This document shows positions 1 through 7,545 of a stretch of 64,000 nucleotides of DNA, piece after piece. This DNA is from CAZNPL01 sp964574815. GTDB taxonomy: Bacteria; Planctomycetota; Phycisphaerae; UBA1845. The first letter of the stretch is position 1. Every line of letters starts with the position of its first letter. The position numbers and the translations under genes are program-made. The notes beneath the pieces are model-generated. The model saw only the letters and a program-made list of their open reading frames with translations, had not been told where the DNA came from and ran no database searches. Where the stretch lies: positions 62,001-126,000 of the forward strand of contig CAZNPL010000006.1 in NCBI GenBank assembly GCA_964574815.1, in the 5' to 3' direction.

Positions 1-2
1 AG

Positions 3-1118
3 CTGTGGGAGCTGGCCCGGCTGATCATGGCCGATGAATTGCTGAGCGCCGATGGCCTCGCGCCCGTGACCGAGATTGAGTCGATGGGCGAACCGATGCT
101 TCGCTGGCGGCAATTCATGTCAACGGCGCGGTCGGTCTCGGTGATTTCCGAGGGCGTACGTGTTCGACCGACTCGTGACGTCGCGACCGTACGCGTGGAA
201 TGCGCGGTACGCATCGAGAACCGTCGGCGCATTCCGTTGGAGGGGTATCTCTCGTTTGCCAAGCTCCCCGTCCGCTGGAGCGCGCAGGAGCCGGAGGTCG
301 TCATTGGGCCGATCGCTCCGATGGACACACGACGCGTAACACTCGTCGCAACAGCCGAGAGTCTTGCGTGGGGACCCGACGGCCTCGTGCACCTGCCACT
401 TCTGTTCCGCACCAAGGAAGGGCGTACGTATCACGCGTCGGCGCGGCTCGCATTGCTCACCTCGGTCCGCACTGCCGGAAAACTGACCGTTGACGGCGAT
501 CTGTCGGACTGGTCTGTCGGCTCGGGAAACGTAGCCGCGGGCTTCGCGCCGATTGCCGGCTATTCCGGACCGGCCCTGGAGCAAGGGCGCGGCAATAAGT
601 TTGATCGCACGCGCTGCGCGGTGAACCACGATGACGCCAACGTCTATCTGGGGATCTACTGCGCTGGCAGCGGCGGCGAACGGGGCGACGCACCCCGTAC
701 CAACAAGATCCGATACGACGGCCCGACGCCCGTCGAGGGTGAACTCATCGAGGTGCTGATCGACCCCACGAACGCCGGCACGCACGATCCCGCCGATCTC
801 TTTCACGTTGTCGTCAAGCGATCGGGAGTCGCGGTGTTCGAACGCGGCGTCGGATTGAGCCCGGGCGGCGGCGAGGTTTGGGCGGCCGACATCCGCTACG
901 CGGTCCGGGACGCTGACGATGCGTGGGTGGTCGAGCTGGCGATCCCGAGAGACGCCATTGAAGCCGATGAGCGCGGCCCTGTTATGCGAGGTCTGAACTT
1001 CACGCGTTTCGAGCAGGCGACCCAGACGTACACGACTTGGTCAGGTGCTCTGCGCAATGCTTATGACCCGGCGTCGCTCGGGAATCTCCTGATCCCTCCG
1101 CAGCAGCTTGACAATTGA
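3..1118 (+). CDS. C-terminal part of a secreted protein with a CBM9/DOMON-like domain (5' end outside window)
   Basis: The frame is open to the left edge (codons Leu-Trp-Glu-Leu-Ala-Arg-Leu-Ile precede the first ATG at 27), so the gene almost certainly starts before the window and the ATG at 27 is internal. The last ~210 residues begin with a 'KLTVDGDLSDWS' segment and then show alternating beta-strand blocks with 'VYLGIYC', 'ELIEVLIDPTNAG' and 'WVVELAIPRDAIE'. This is the pattern of carbohydrate-binding family 9 / DOMON-like sandwich domains found on extracellular glycan-active proteins. The N-terminal ~145 residues look like beta-sandwich material without a recognised motif. The substrate is unknown. 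The frame ends with TGA at 1116-1118. Domain call is from family knowledge; enzymatic activity, if any, lies in the missing part. Confidence 0.7.
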   Translation: MWELARLIMADELLSADGLAPVTEIESMGEPMLRWRQFMSTARSVSVISEGVRVRPTRDVATVRVECAVRIENRRRIPLEGYLSFAKLPVRWSAQEPEVVIGPIAPMDTRRVTLVATAESLAWGPDGLVHLPLLFRTKEGRTYHASARLALLTSVRTAGKLTVDGDLSDWSVGSGNVAAGFAPIAGYSGPALEQGRGNKFDRTRCAVNHDDANVYLGIYCAGSGGERGDAPRTNKIRYDGPTPVEGELIEVLIDPTNAGTHDPADLFHVVVKRSGVAVFERGVGLSPGGGEVWAADIRYAVRDADDAWVVELAIPRDAIEADERGPVMRGLNFTRFEQATQTYTTWSGALRNAYDPASLGNLLIPPQQLDN

Positions 1119-1270
1119 GGAGGGCGTATCACGTACCCGGCCAGCCGGGCGTCGCGGGGGAGGCTCGGCACATTCGGTAATCTGCTCGCCAGACTCGGCT
1201 CGGCCGGCTCCATCCTCATAACGTCCTCCAGACGCAAGCAGGCTTGCTCGCCGGCAACACGCCTCGCTGT

Positions 1271-1299
1271 TTGAGGAATGAAACTGGGCTACATAGGAT
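1271..1299 (+). promoter_or_regulatory. Candidate sigma-70-type promoter for the pseudopilin gene
   Basis: TTGAGG (1271-1276), a 17-base spacer, then TAGGAT (1294-1299). Predicted start of transcription is about 1306, roughly 50 bases ahead of the chosen ATG at 1355. The upstream interval 1119-1270 shows no ORF I can support. Confidence 0.4.
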
Positions 1300-1354
1300 C
1301 AAACAGCGTGATTGTTTACCGAGCCGCCCCCCGGCGGCGAGGATCGAATTCGCC

Positions 1355-2158
1355 ATGTGTACGCGAGCTGGTACCCGACAACGCCGTGGCTTCACCCTGA
1401 TCGAACTGCTCACGGTGGTGGCCATCATCTCGTTGCTGATTTCGATCCTGATGCCCTCGCTCGGGCGAGCCCGTGACCAGGCAAAAGGGGCTCACTGCTT
1501 GGGCCGGCTCAAGGATCTCGCGACAGCTTTGGGGGCCTACGAAAACGAGAATGATGATGTCATGCCGCCTTGCGAATGGCTGCCGGATCCGCAAGTGAGT
1601 GAGGGAATTGAATACGGCTGGACCGAACTGATGTACGGCTACATCTGGAAGGAGATGGACCGGATGTACGATCCGGAGCAGACCGTGCAGCACTCATACC
1701 CCGTCCAGCGCAACATCCCACGGGACCGTTGGCAGCGTTACTTCGATTGCAAGGCAAGCCCGTTTCGGTTCAATCACAGCGGGCATTACCGGGTCTATCT
1801 GCCTGCGTGGCTGATGGGTACGTTCGCGCTGGATGAGAACCGGCGTTACGATGTGCAGAACACGATTCTGAATCCGCGGTTGCCGGCGTCCAGGTCCCGA
1901 ATCGCTCCGCGCATGATTCTCATCGGCGACGCCAACGCCCAGTCCGAGCGAATCGATACGAGTTACATCGACGCCGGCGAGGCCAATACAGCCGGCTCCG
2001 CCGGTTTCAACGGCAACCGCTTCAGTGACCGCCATTACGGCGGAACGAACTACCTATACCAGGATTTCCACGCCGAGTGGATGCGCAACAACTTTCGCGA
2101 GGAGCTGGCCACCGACATCGACCTCAACGGCGTTCAGGACGTCGAGGTCATCCGCTGA
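1355..2158 (+). CDS. Prepilin-type N-terminal cleavage/methylation protein (pseudopilin-like, planctomycete type)
   Basis: Near the N-terminus 'RRGFTLIELLTVVAIISLLISILMP' shows the prepilin peptidase site (cleavage between Gly and Phe, Glu at +5 of the mature protein) and the hydrophobic helix used to assemble type IV pilus or type II secretion pseudopilins in the inner membrane. The C-terminal 'RHYGGTNYLYQDFHAEW' resembles the H-x9-D-G segment of the large planctomycete DUF1559/prepilin-like group. I chose ATG 1355 because the next ATG upstream in frame (1244) adds 37 residues of unlikely Arg/Cys-rich sequence; a GAGGA lies about 12 bases before 1355. At 267 residues it is longer than ordinary pseudopilins, as usual for this group. 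No other secretion genes adjoin it; pilT lies far away at 37.8 kb. Confidence 0.8.
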   Translation: MCTRAGTRQRRGFTLIELLTVVAIISLLISILMPSLGRARDQAKGAHCLGRLKDLATALGAYENENDDVMPPCEWLPDPQVSEGIEYGWTELMYGYIWKEMDRMYDPEQTVQHSYPVQRNIPRDRWQRYFDCKASPFRFNHSGHYRVYLPAWLMGTFALDENRRYDVQNTILNPRLPASRSRIAPRMILIGDANAQSERIDTSYIDAGEANTAGSAGFNGNRFSDRHYGGTNYLYQDFHAEWMRNNFREELATDIDLNGVQDVEVIR

Positions 2159-2269
2159 TCGTCGTTTCCTTTTTCCGTGAGCAAGATTTCCGCCCGAAAC
2201 TGGGTCAACCGTGCGAGTTTGGCACCCACGGTTCACGACGATTGCATGAGCTTGTCCTCGCTGCCCGGC

Positions 2270-3736
2270 CTACTGATTCTTGGCACGCTTATAGCGCTTG
2301 AGGTTCAGTTGGACCTCGTAGCGGACAGGACCTTCGGGGCATTTCTCGAGCGCTTCGGTCTGGATCGCGATCGCCTCGTCGATGCGGCCGTTTTCGAACT
2401 TGGCCAGGGCCAGCGTGTCGAGGTTTGACCAGCCGTCGCCGCCCTCGGCCTTGCGCATCTGCTCACACGCTGCCAAGGCGAGCTTCTTGAAATGCTCCTT
2501 GGTGGACTCGTCGGTCAGCAGCGTCCATGCGAACTCGTTCAGCAACTCGGGGTCATCGGCCGCCAGTTCAACGAGTTCGTGCCCCGCATTCTGGGCTGAC
2601 CCTATATCCTTCTTGCAATCAAGCATGATGTGGAACTTCGCCAGGCGATGGCGCGGATCCTCCGGCTGTGCTTCGATGGCAAGCTCGATGGCTCGCACCG
2701 CAAGATCGCCGAAACGAGCGCACACCGACGGGGACGAAAGCAACATCGAAAAGGCGCCCAACCGTTCCGCGTCTCCCTTCATCAGCTCAATCGCTTCTGA
2801 TGCCAGCTCGAGCGCCGCCTTATGCTCACCGCGAGCCATCAGAACCCGGAAATACGCCACGCGCACATCCGCGTTCTTCGGGTTCTTCCGGATCGACTTC
2901 TGCAACGCCTCCGAGGCCATCGCATTGCAGCCGTACGCGTCGTCTTCCGTAACGATCGTCGCCGCGACTTCCGCCACACGATCGGGATCGCCGGCCGCCA
3001 GCTTCAGCGCTTCGCGGACGCACTCTTTAGCCTCTTCGGCCCTGCCGAGGAAATCCGCCAGCACGGTGAACTTTCGCATCCACCGGGCTACGCTTCGGGG
3101 CTGGACTTTCACGCCGTCGGCGGCGGCGGCCAGCATCGCCTCGAAATCGCCAACCATCATGGCGTTCTCGAAACGCCGATCGACTTTGTAGAGCTTCGCG
3201 GCCAGGTCGAGGTCATGGGTGCCACCTACAACATCCGACAAAACGCCGGCCAGATCGTCCATCGGGTGCCCGATCCACGCGATCACGCCGTCTTTGTTCA
3301 CCACGAACGCAGTAGGAAGGGCGCTTTGTCCCGAGGCCGTCATCCATGCCCGGTACACGTCGCCCTTCTTGTCGAAGGCCACCGCGTAGTCCATCTTGTC
3401 GCCCTGCTCCCGGACAAACTTCTTGACAATATCGAGTGTGTTTCCCGGCCCCTTCTCGGTCACGGCAACAACACGTACGTTCTTGTCAGCAAAGCGGTGT
3501 TGAAGCTCGCTCAGGTGCGGCACGCTCTCCAGACAGGGTGCGCACCAGGTTGCCCAGAACTCCACAACTGTCACTTGGCGGCCCCGAACCTCGGCGGGGT
3601 CGAAGGCTTCTCCCTTGACCCACTCCAGTGTGTCGAGCCTTGGGGCCATGGACCCGACCGAGAGCTCCTCGGCTCCCCCTGGAGTCGCCAACCAGCAGAT
3701 ACTGACACCTACAGCGACGTACCTTACGAAACGCAT
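2270..3736 (-). CDS. TlpA/ResA-like thioredoxin-fold protein with C-terminal TPR repeats, exported
   Basis: An N-terminal signal peptide (about residues 1-22, ending GGA) precedes a thioredoxin-like domain with 'VVEFWATWCAPC' (Cys65 and Cys68), the TlpA/ResA signature of periplasmic thiol-disulfide reductases. The cis-proline segment 'ALPTAFVV' follows at about residues 139-146. Residues ~180-488 are helical and repeat-like (for example 'AEVAATIVTEDDAYGCNAMASEALQ', split over helices), consistent with tetratricopeptide repeats that would bind a partner protein. It probably reduces or isomerises disulfides in exported proteins; the partner is unknown. An AAGGAG lies upstream of the ATG. The gene is transcribed divergently from the methyltransferase at 3966; the 229-base space between them holds no recognisable gene. 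Confidence 0.85.
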   Translation of the reverse strand: MRFVRYVAVGVSICWLATPGGAEELSVGSMAPRLDTLEWVKGEAFDPAEVRGRQVTVVEFWATWCAPCLESVPHLSELQHRFADKNVRVVAVTEKGPGNTLDIVKKFVREQGDKMDYAVAFDKKGDVYRAWMTASGQSALPTAFVVNKDGVIAWIGHPMDDLAGVLSDVVGGTHDLDLAAKLYKVDRRFENAMMVGDFEAMLAAAADGVKVQPRSVARWMRKFTVLADFLGRAEEAKECVREALKLAAGDPDRVAEVAATIVTEDDAYGCNAMASEALQKSIRKNPKNADVRVAYFRVLMARGEHKAALELASEAIELMKGDAERLGAFSMLLSSPSVCARFGDLAVRAIELAIEAQPEDPRHRLAKFHIMLDCKKDIGSAQNAGHELVELAADDPELLNEFAWTLLTDESTKEHFKKLALAACEQMRKAEGGDGWSNLDTLALAKFENGRIDEAIAIQTEALEKCPEGPVRYEVQLNLKRYKRAKNQ

Positions 3737-3965
3737 TCGCCTTTAAACTCCTTAAAACCCTGTAATCCTTGCCCCTGCAACTGCTTCCAGGAAGGCCGGC
3801 CCGTTATCACGTCTATCGGTCAGAGTAACCATCTTACCGGTATCGGACCACCCGTCGCAACACACCACCGCTCGTTGAAATTCCCGAAGGCGGCGCGTGG
3901 CGAAAAGAGATGTACGGCCGGCTGGATGCGTTGCGTGATCGCGCAGTCCGGCTTAGCATGCTCGC

Positions 3966-4721
3966 GTGGAAATACCGGCAGCCTCCAACAATCATCGAAG
4001 AGATGGCCTGCTTTTCTTTCGGGCGTTCCTGCGCGACCCGACGACCATCGGGGCCATCATGCCCAGTTCGAAGCCTCTGGCCCGCGCGATCTGCGAACCA
4101 TTCCGGTTGCGAACTCGGCCCGCCAAGGTTCTCGAGGTGGGGGCCGGGACCGGCGCCGTAACCCGCCACCTTGGTCTCGAGTTGGGACCGCAGGACGAAC
4201 TGGTAGTCTGCGAATCGCATCCGGACCTGGCTCGCCATCTTTGCATCGCAGTGCTTTCTCAGCCCCAGTTTCGTTCGGCGATTCGAGACGGCCGTGTGAG
4301 CGTGCATGCCTGTCGGGTCGAGGAGCTGAACTGCACCGACAACTTCGACTACATCATCGCCGGTCTGCCTTTCACTGCATTTGAGTTGGACCAGATCAAG
4401 ACGATTTTGGACGCGGTGCGCGGCATGCTGCGGCCCGGAGGAATCTTCAGCTACTTCGAATATGCAGCCATGCGGCGGATTAAGCGCGGACTCGCGCTCG
4501 GCGCAGGGCGCCGCCGTACGCGTGCCGTATCCGCCCTGCTCGACGACTATATCCGGCGGTACCAGGTATCGTTCCGCACGGTTCTGGCCAACGTTCCGCC
4601 GGCCCACACCCGACACTGGCGCTTCGACGAAGACAAGCACCTCGCCGCGATCCCCGCCCCTGCCGATCGAACGATTGCAGCGGGCGAGCACCGCGAGGCC
4701 GTCATGCAGACCTCCGGGTAG
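3966..4721 (+). CDS. Class I SAM-dependent methyltransferase, PmtA-like (phospholipid N-methyltransferase group)
   Basis: The N-terminal 'FFRAFLRDPTTIGAIMPSS' closely follows the 'FL.EF..NP...GSI.PSS' lead-in of PmtA-type phosphatidylethanolamine N-methyltransferases and of rRNA-dimethylase-like relatives. It is followed by the SAM-binding motif I 'VLEVGAGTGAVTRHL'. A motif II-like 'FDYIIAGLPFTAF' and 'LRPGGIFSYFEY' complete the Rossmann methyltransferase core. The start codon is GTG at 3966. Length (251 residues) is slightly above the ~200 of typical PmtA. It stands alone, just before tRNA-Leu. Substrate could be a phospholipid head group; that is an inference from the N-terminal motif only. 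Confidence 0.75.
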   Translation: MEIPAASNNHRRDGLLFFRAFLRDPTTIGAIMPSSKPLARAICEPFRLRTRPAKVLEVGAGTGAVTRHLGLELGPQDELVVCESHPDLARHLCIAVLSQPQFRSAIRDGRVSVHACRVEELNCTDNFDYIIAGLPFTAFELDQIKTILDAVRGMLRPGGIFSYFEYAAMRRIKRGLALGAGRRRTRAVSALLDDYIRRYQVSFRTVLANVPPAHTRHWRFDEDKHLAAIPAPADRTIAAGEHREAVMQTSG

Positions 4722-4892
4722 GCGGGCGGGCTGGTGCTCCGATCCCGCAGATACTCACGCGAGCGCAGGCCTTGCCGGTGATTCATCCGATGAATTCGGT
4801 GCCCAACGATTCTCGCGTGCCCCTTGGCATCCTCCCGCCGGCCCTGCGCATTGACATCCCGGCCCCGGTCAACATAGCATTCAGGTCGCCTG

Positions 4893-4976
4893 GCCCGGGT
4901 GGCGGAATTGGCAGACGCGCATGGTTGAGGGCCATGTCTACGCAAGTAGGTGGAGGTTCGAGTCCTCTCCCGGGCA
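4893..4976 (+). tRNA. tRNA-Leu (anticodon GAG)
   Basis: The 84-base sequence folds as a class II tRNA. The acceptor stem GCCCGGG (4893-4899) pairs with CCCGGGC (4969-4975), and A4976 is the discriminator base. The anticodon stem CATGG/CCATG encloses the loop TTGAGGG, giving anticodon GAG at 4927-4929, which reads CUC/CUU leucine codons. A long variable arm and GGTTCGAGTCC T-arm are present. No CCA is encoded after the discriminator. Confidence 0.95.
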
Positions 4977-5278
4977 GTCCCCCCTCACGACTTCGCCGAT
5001 TCAACAGCCTCATCGCGACTCGCACGCCTGACTGCCTTGAGCACAGAGAATTGATGGCATTTGCGACTCCACGGTCCGCCGGCCCGAACCGTAGCAGTCA
5101 CTCGCGGCCTTGTGCCGCCGAGTCGTAAGTCGTTTGCCGCCACGGTCTAGCGGACTTTCAGCAGCCCCCAGCGATTTTCGGGAAGTTTCGGGAAGATCTG
5201 CGCGTTTAAGAACAGGGACCGCCTCAGAGTTTGGCGGGCTCCGGGCGTATCAGCCGCCCGGTATCGGTACTTCGGGTA
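4977..5278. other. Intergenic stretch without a gene
   Basis: No supportable ORF. Two small patterns are visible: a perfect tandem TTTCGGGAAG x2 around 5175-5195, and a hairpin CCGGGC (5241-5246) / GCCCGG (5256-5261) that ends 17 bases ahead of the next ATG and could fold in the leader of the following operon. Confidence 0.4.
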
Positions 5279-5578
5279 ATGTTTACAAACAGGCCAACAT
5301 CCAGACACCGACTTCTGGTGCGTGGTATGGCAGCAGCTTGCCTTGCATGGCTGTCGTCCGCCGCGGCAACCGCGCAGACGACCGAGGTGTTCTTTGACGG
5401 CCTCGTTGACAACTTCGCTTTCGATCGTGAGCCGGTGCCGGGCGAGCCGTCGGTTCCCGACAGTTCCGTCTGGTCGGTCGTTGCTGCGTCGCTCATCGTG
5501 CTCGGCGGCGCTAAGATCACGACATCGCGGGCCGGCTCGGCGCAATGGGCCACGCGCTGTCCTTGGGGAGAGCGGTAA
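5279..5578 (+). CDS. Small exported protein with IPTL/PEP-CTERM-like C-terminal tail
   Basis: A 99-residue protein from ATG 5279 (an in-frame ATG at 5327 is an alternative). A hydrophobic signal segment (MAAACLAWLSSAAATA, about residues 17-32) is followed by a short Asp/Glu-rich middle. A tail then reads 'PSVPDSSVWSVVAASLIVLGG' and ends in basic residues. The next gene ends with a near-identical tail ('PVPASSAWSVLAAMSIVISLGLAG' plus Arg-rich end, split here), so the two share a sorting or anchoring signal of the IPTL-CTERM/PEP-CTERM kind: Pro-containing motif, one membrane helix, basic end. The stop overlaps the next start (TAATG at 5576-5580), implying coupled translation. Function unknown; so little precedes the tail that it may be a shortened relative of its neighbour. 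Confidence 0.55.
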   Translation: MFTNRPTSRHRLLVRGMAAACLAWLSSAAATAQTTEVFFDGLVDNFAFDREPVPGEPSVPDSSVWSVVAASLIVLGGAKITTSRAGSAQWATRCPWGER

Positions 5579-6570
5579 TGCCTACGTCACGACCAATACT
5601 GCTCTTCTTGTCAGCCTGTCTCCCTGTCATCGCTGGTCCGGTTGCGGCAGCGGAGAAGATCTACTGGACTGACCGTGGATCGAGTTCGATCCATCGCTCG
5701 AACCTTGACGGCACGAACAGCGAGATTTTGATTTCAAGCGGACTCGATGGCCCCGCTGGGATTGCTGTTGATTCGGCCTCGCTCAAAATGTATTGGGTCG
5801 AAGAGGGCGGCCACATCCGGAGGGCGGACCTCAACGGGAGCACCGTGGAAAATCTCCTTTTCGCCGGCGGCGAGCCAACGGACATCGTCCTCGACCAGCC
5901 CCCCGGCAAAATGTACTGGACCGAGCGCGCGGCGACGCGCATCCGCAAGGCGAATCTCGACGGAACCGACGCGGAAGACGTGATCGACACGCTGTTTGAT
6001 CCATACGGCATCGATCTGGATCGCGTCGCCAAAAAGATCTACTGGGTAGAGGGATCGGCAGCGATCATGCGTGCCAACCTCGACGGAACGCAGGCTGAAA
6101 CGGAATGGACCGACAACGGACTGGTGCGCGACGTCGCAGTCGATCCGACAGCGGAACGCCTCTACTGGAGTAACTCCGCTTTCCTATTCATCGCAGTGGC
6201 TGATCTGACGATCCTGGCCCAGTTCCTCGACATCCTGCAAATCGGCAGTCCACGGCAACTCGCACTCAGCAGCGCAAACGGCAAGATCTATTGGACCGCG
6301 GGCGAAGCGCCGGTCGAGATAGCCCGAGCCAACCTCGACGGAACCGGCCGCGAGACATTGGTTTCCTCGGGATTGTCGGATCCGGAGGGCATCGCCTTGG
6401 GCCCGGACCAACCCATGCCGCCGCTACCGCAGCCGGTCCCGGCATCTTCAGCCTGGAGCGTCTTGGCGGCCATGAGCATTGTGATCAGCTTGGGTCTCGC
6501 CGGTCTGCGAGATCACCGGAATCCCGCTATGGGCGGAATCAGAAGGCGCATCGAGGTGGTGCTGGCATGA
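5578..6570 (+). CDS. Exported six-repeat YWTD (LDL-receptor class B-like) beta-propeller with C-terminal sorting-like tail
   Basis: Start ATG 5578 overlaps the preceding stop. A signal peptide (residues 1-23) is followed by six LDLR class B/YWTD-type units. They begin at 'KIYWTDRGSSSIHRSNLDG', 'MYWVEEGGHIRRADLNGS', 'MYWTERAATRIRKANLDG', 'IYWVEGSAAIMRANLDG', 'LYWSNSAFLFIAVADL' and 'IYWTAGEAPVEIARANLDG'. Six units fill a complete beta-propeller; the fifth is the most diverged. The C-terminal ~45 residues carry Pro-rich 'MPPLPQPVPASSAWSVL', a membrane helix and a basic end, matching the tail of the upstream small protein. The product is probably an outer-surface or periplasmic ligand-binding propeller. 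The stop overlaps the next start (ATGA at 6567-6570). Confidence 0.8.
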   Translation: MPTSRPILLFLSACLPVIAGPVAAAEKIYWTDRGSSSIHRSNLDGTNSEILISSGLDGPAGIAVDSASLKMYWVEEGGHIRRADLNGSTVENLLFAGGEPTDIVLDQPPGKMYWTERAATRIRKANLDGTDAEDVIDTLFDPYGIDLDRVAKKIYWVEGSAAIMRANLDGTQAETEWTDNGLVRDVAVDPTAERLYWSNSAFLFIAVADLTILAQFLDILQIGSPRQLALSSANGKIYWTAGEAPVEIARANLDGTGRETLVSSGLSDPEGIALGPDQPMPPLPQPVPASSAWSVLAAMSIVISLGLAGLRDHRNPAMGGIRRRIEVVLA

Positions 6571-7487
6571 CGCGAATAGAAAAACAGAGTCATGAAAACG
6601 GACAAGTCACCAGCTCTGGGGACGCAAACGTAAACAAGACGGGATCCAAAGGGTTATTCTGGCCGCGGACCCGCGTACAACGCGCAGCGGTAGTCGTCTT
6701 GTCGCTGGCCTGCGTGGGCGCCATCGCACTGGTAACTAGGAGTTTGCTCGCGCTGGCCAACGAAACGGAGCCGCCGTTGCGGGTTGATTTCCCGAAGGGC
6801 CAGCTCCACTCCCGCCCGCTTATCGAGCGTGACGGACGGAGACTGCTCTGGGCTCGGGGTCGCGGCCAAGTACCCGATATGGAGTGGTTCGACGTGACGC
6901 AGTCAAAAATCGATCCGGAGCTGTTTCAGCACGGGATCGGCAAAGACACCATCGCTTCGATCGATGCGCCTCAGTTCATGGACGCGGATGACCCACGTCT
7001 CGGTGAGTACGGCTTCGGTGACGACACGTACGTCCTCGGCTTCGTGCACGAAGGCGACGCAAGGGCATACCCGCTTTGGTTTCTCGATCGGCATGAACTG
7101 GTCAACGACACAGTCGGCGGAAAGCCCGTGACGGTGGGTTGGTGACCGCTCGATAAGTTGTCCGTGGTCTACGGGCGCGAAATCGACGGCAAGACGACGA
7201 CATTCGGCACGACGGGCTACACGATGAACAACGTATTCGTGCTCTACGACCGGGACGGCGAATCCGGCTGGTACCCGACGGGGGACAAGCACCTGGAAGC
7301 CACTTCGGGACCAAAAAAAGGGAGGCGGATCGAGTTCATCGATAAACCCGCGCCAATGCCCCTGGGCGACTGGCGCAAGAAATATCCCAACACAAAGGTG
7401 CTCGTCGGGAAGGGGCGTACGAGTCAACGGACACCACGAATTACGAGCGACGATCAAGACGTGCCCGGGGACCATCCGAAACATTAG
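6567..7487 (+). CDS. DUF3179-family membrane-anchored protein with in-frame TGA; probable selenoprotein (Sec193)
   Basis: Start ATG 6567 overlaps the stop of the propeller gene. Residues 36-58 form a membrane anchor. The DUF3179 core follows: 'YVLGFVHEGDARAYPLWFLD', then 'HELVNDTVGGKPVTVGW', then TGA (7143-7145), then in the same frame 'PLDKLSVVYGREIDGKTTTF' and further family-like sequence to TAG at 7485-7487. In Cys-type relatives the segment after 'VNDT.GG.PV.V' reads Y-C-P-L-C, so the TGA falls exactly on the first Cys. Homology continues without a shift for another ~110 residues, and a SECIS-like hairpin follows at once (separate entry). I therefore read 306 residues with selenocysteine at 193. 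The second family Cys is Asp here. A simple nonsense mutation is the alternative. DUF3179 function is unknown; the Cys/Sec suggests redox or metal chemistry outside the membrane. Confidence 0.75.
7150..7186 (+). promoter_or_regulatory. Bacterial SECIS-like element directly after the in-frame TGA
   Basis: Lower stem TCGAT (7150-7154) pairs with ATCGA (7182-7186). Upper stem TGTCCGT (7159-7165) pairs with ACGGGCG (7171-7177), including two G-U pairs. The apical loop is GGUCU (7166-7170) and begins 20 bases after the TGA. Bacterial SelB recognises a hairpin just 3' of the UGA with a G-U in the apical loop; from memory the E. coli fdhF loop contains the same GGUCU at almost the same distance. All elements lie within coding sequence, as bacterial SECIS elements do. 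Confidence 0.65.
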
Positions 7488-7545
7488 GGCGACGCCTCTG
7501 CAATGATCGACGGCCCGTGCAACCTGATGATCTCACCGGAAGGGG

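Noticed and set aside
2822..4384. 520-codon plus-strand frame across the TlpA-like gene
   Set aside because: Mirror of the thioredoxin/TPR gene, runs through the intergenic region and the methyltransferase in the wrong frame; no domain.
7143..7145. In-frame TGA read as Trp recoding or as a pseudogene stop
   Set aside because: Other genes in the window use TGA as a stop (for example 1116-1118 and 6568-6570), which excludes a genome-wide Trp code. The clean frame beyond the stop and the SECIS-like hairpin favour Sec over simple decay, though decay is not excluded.
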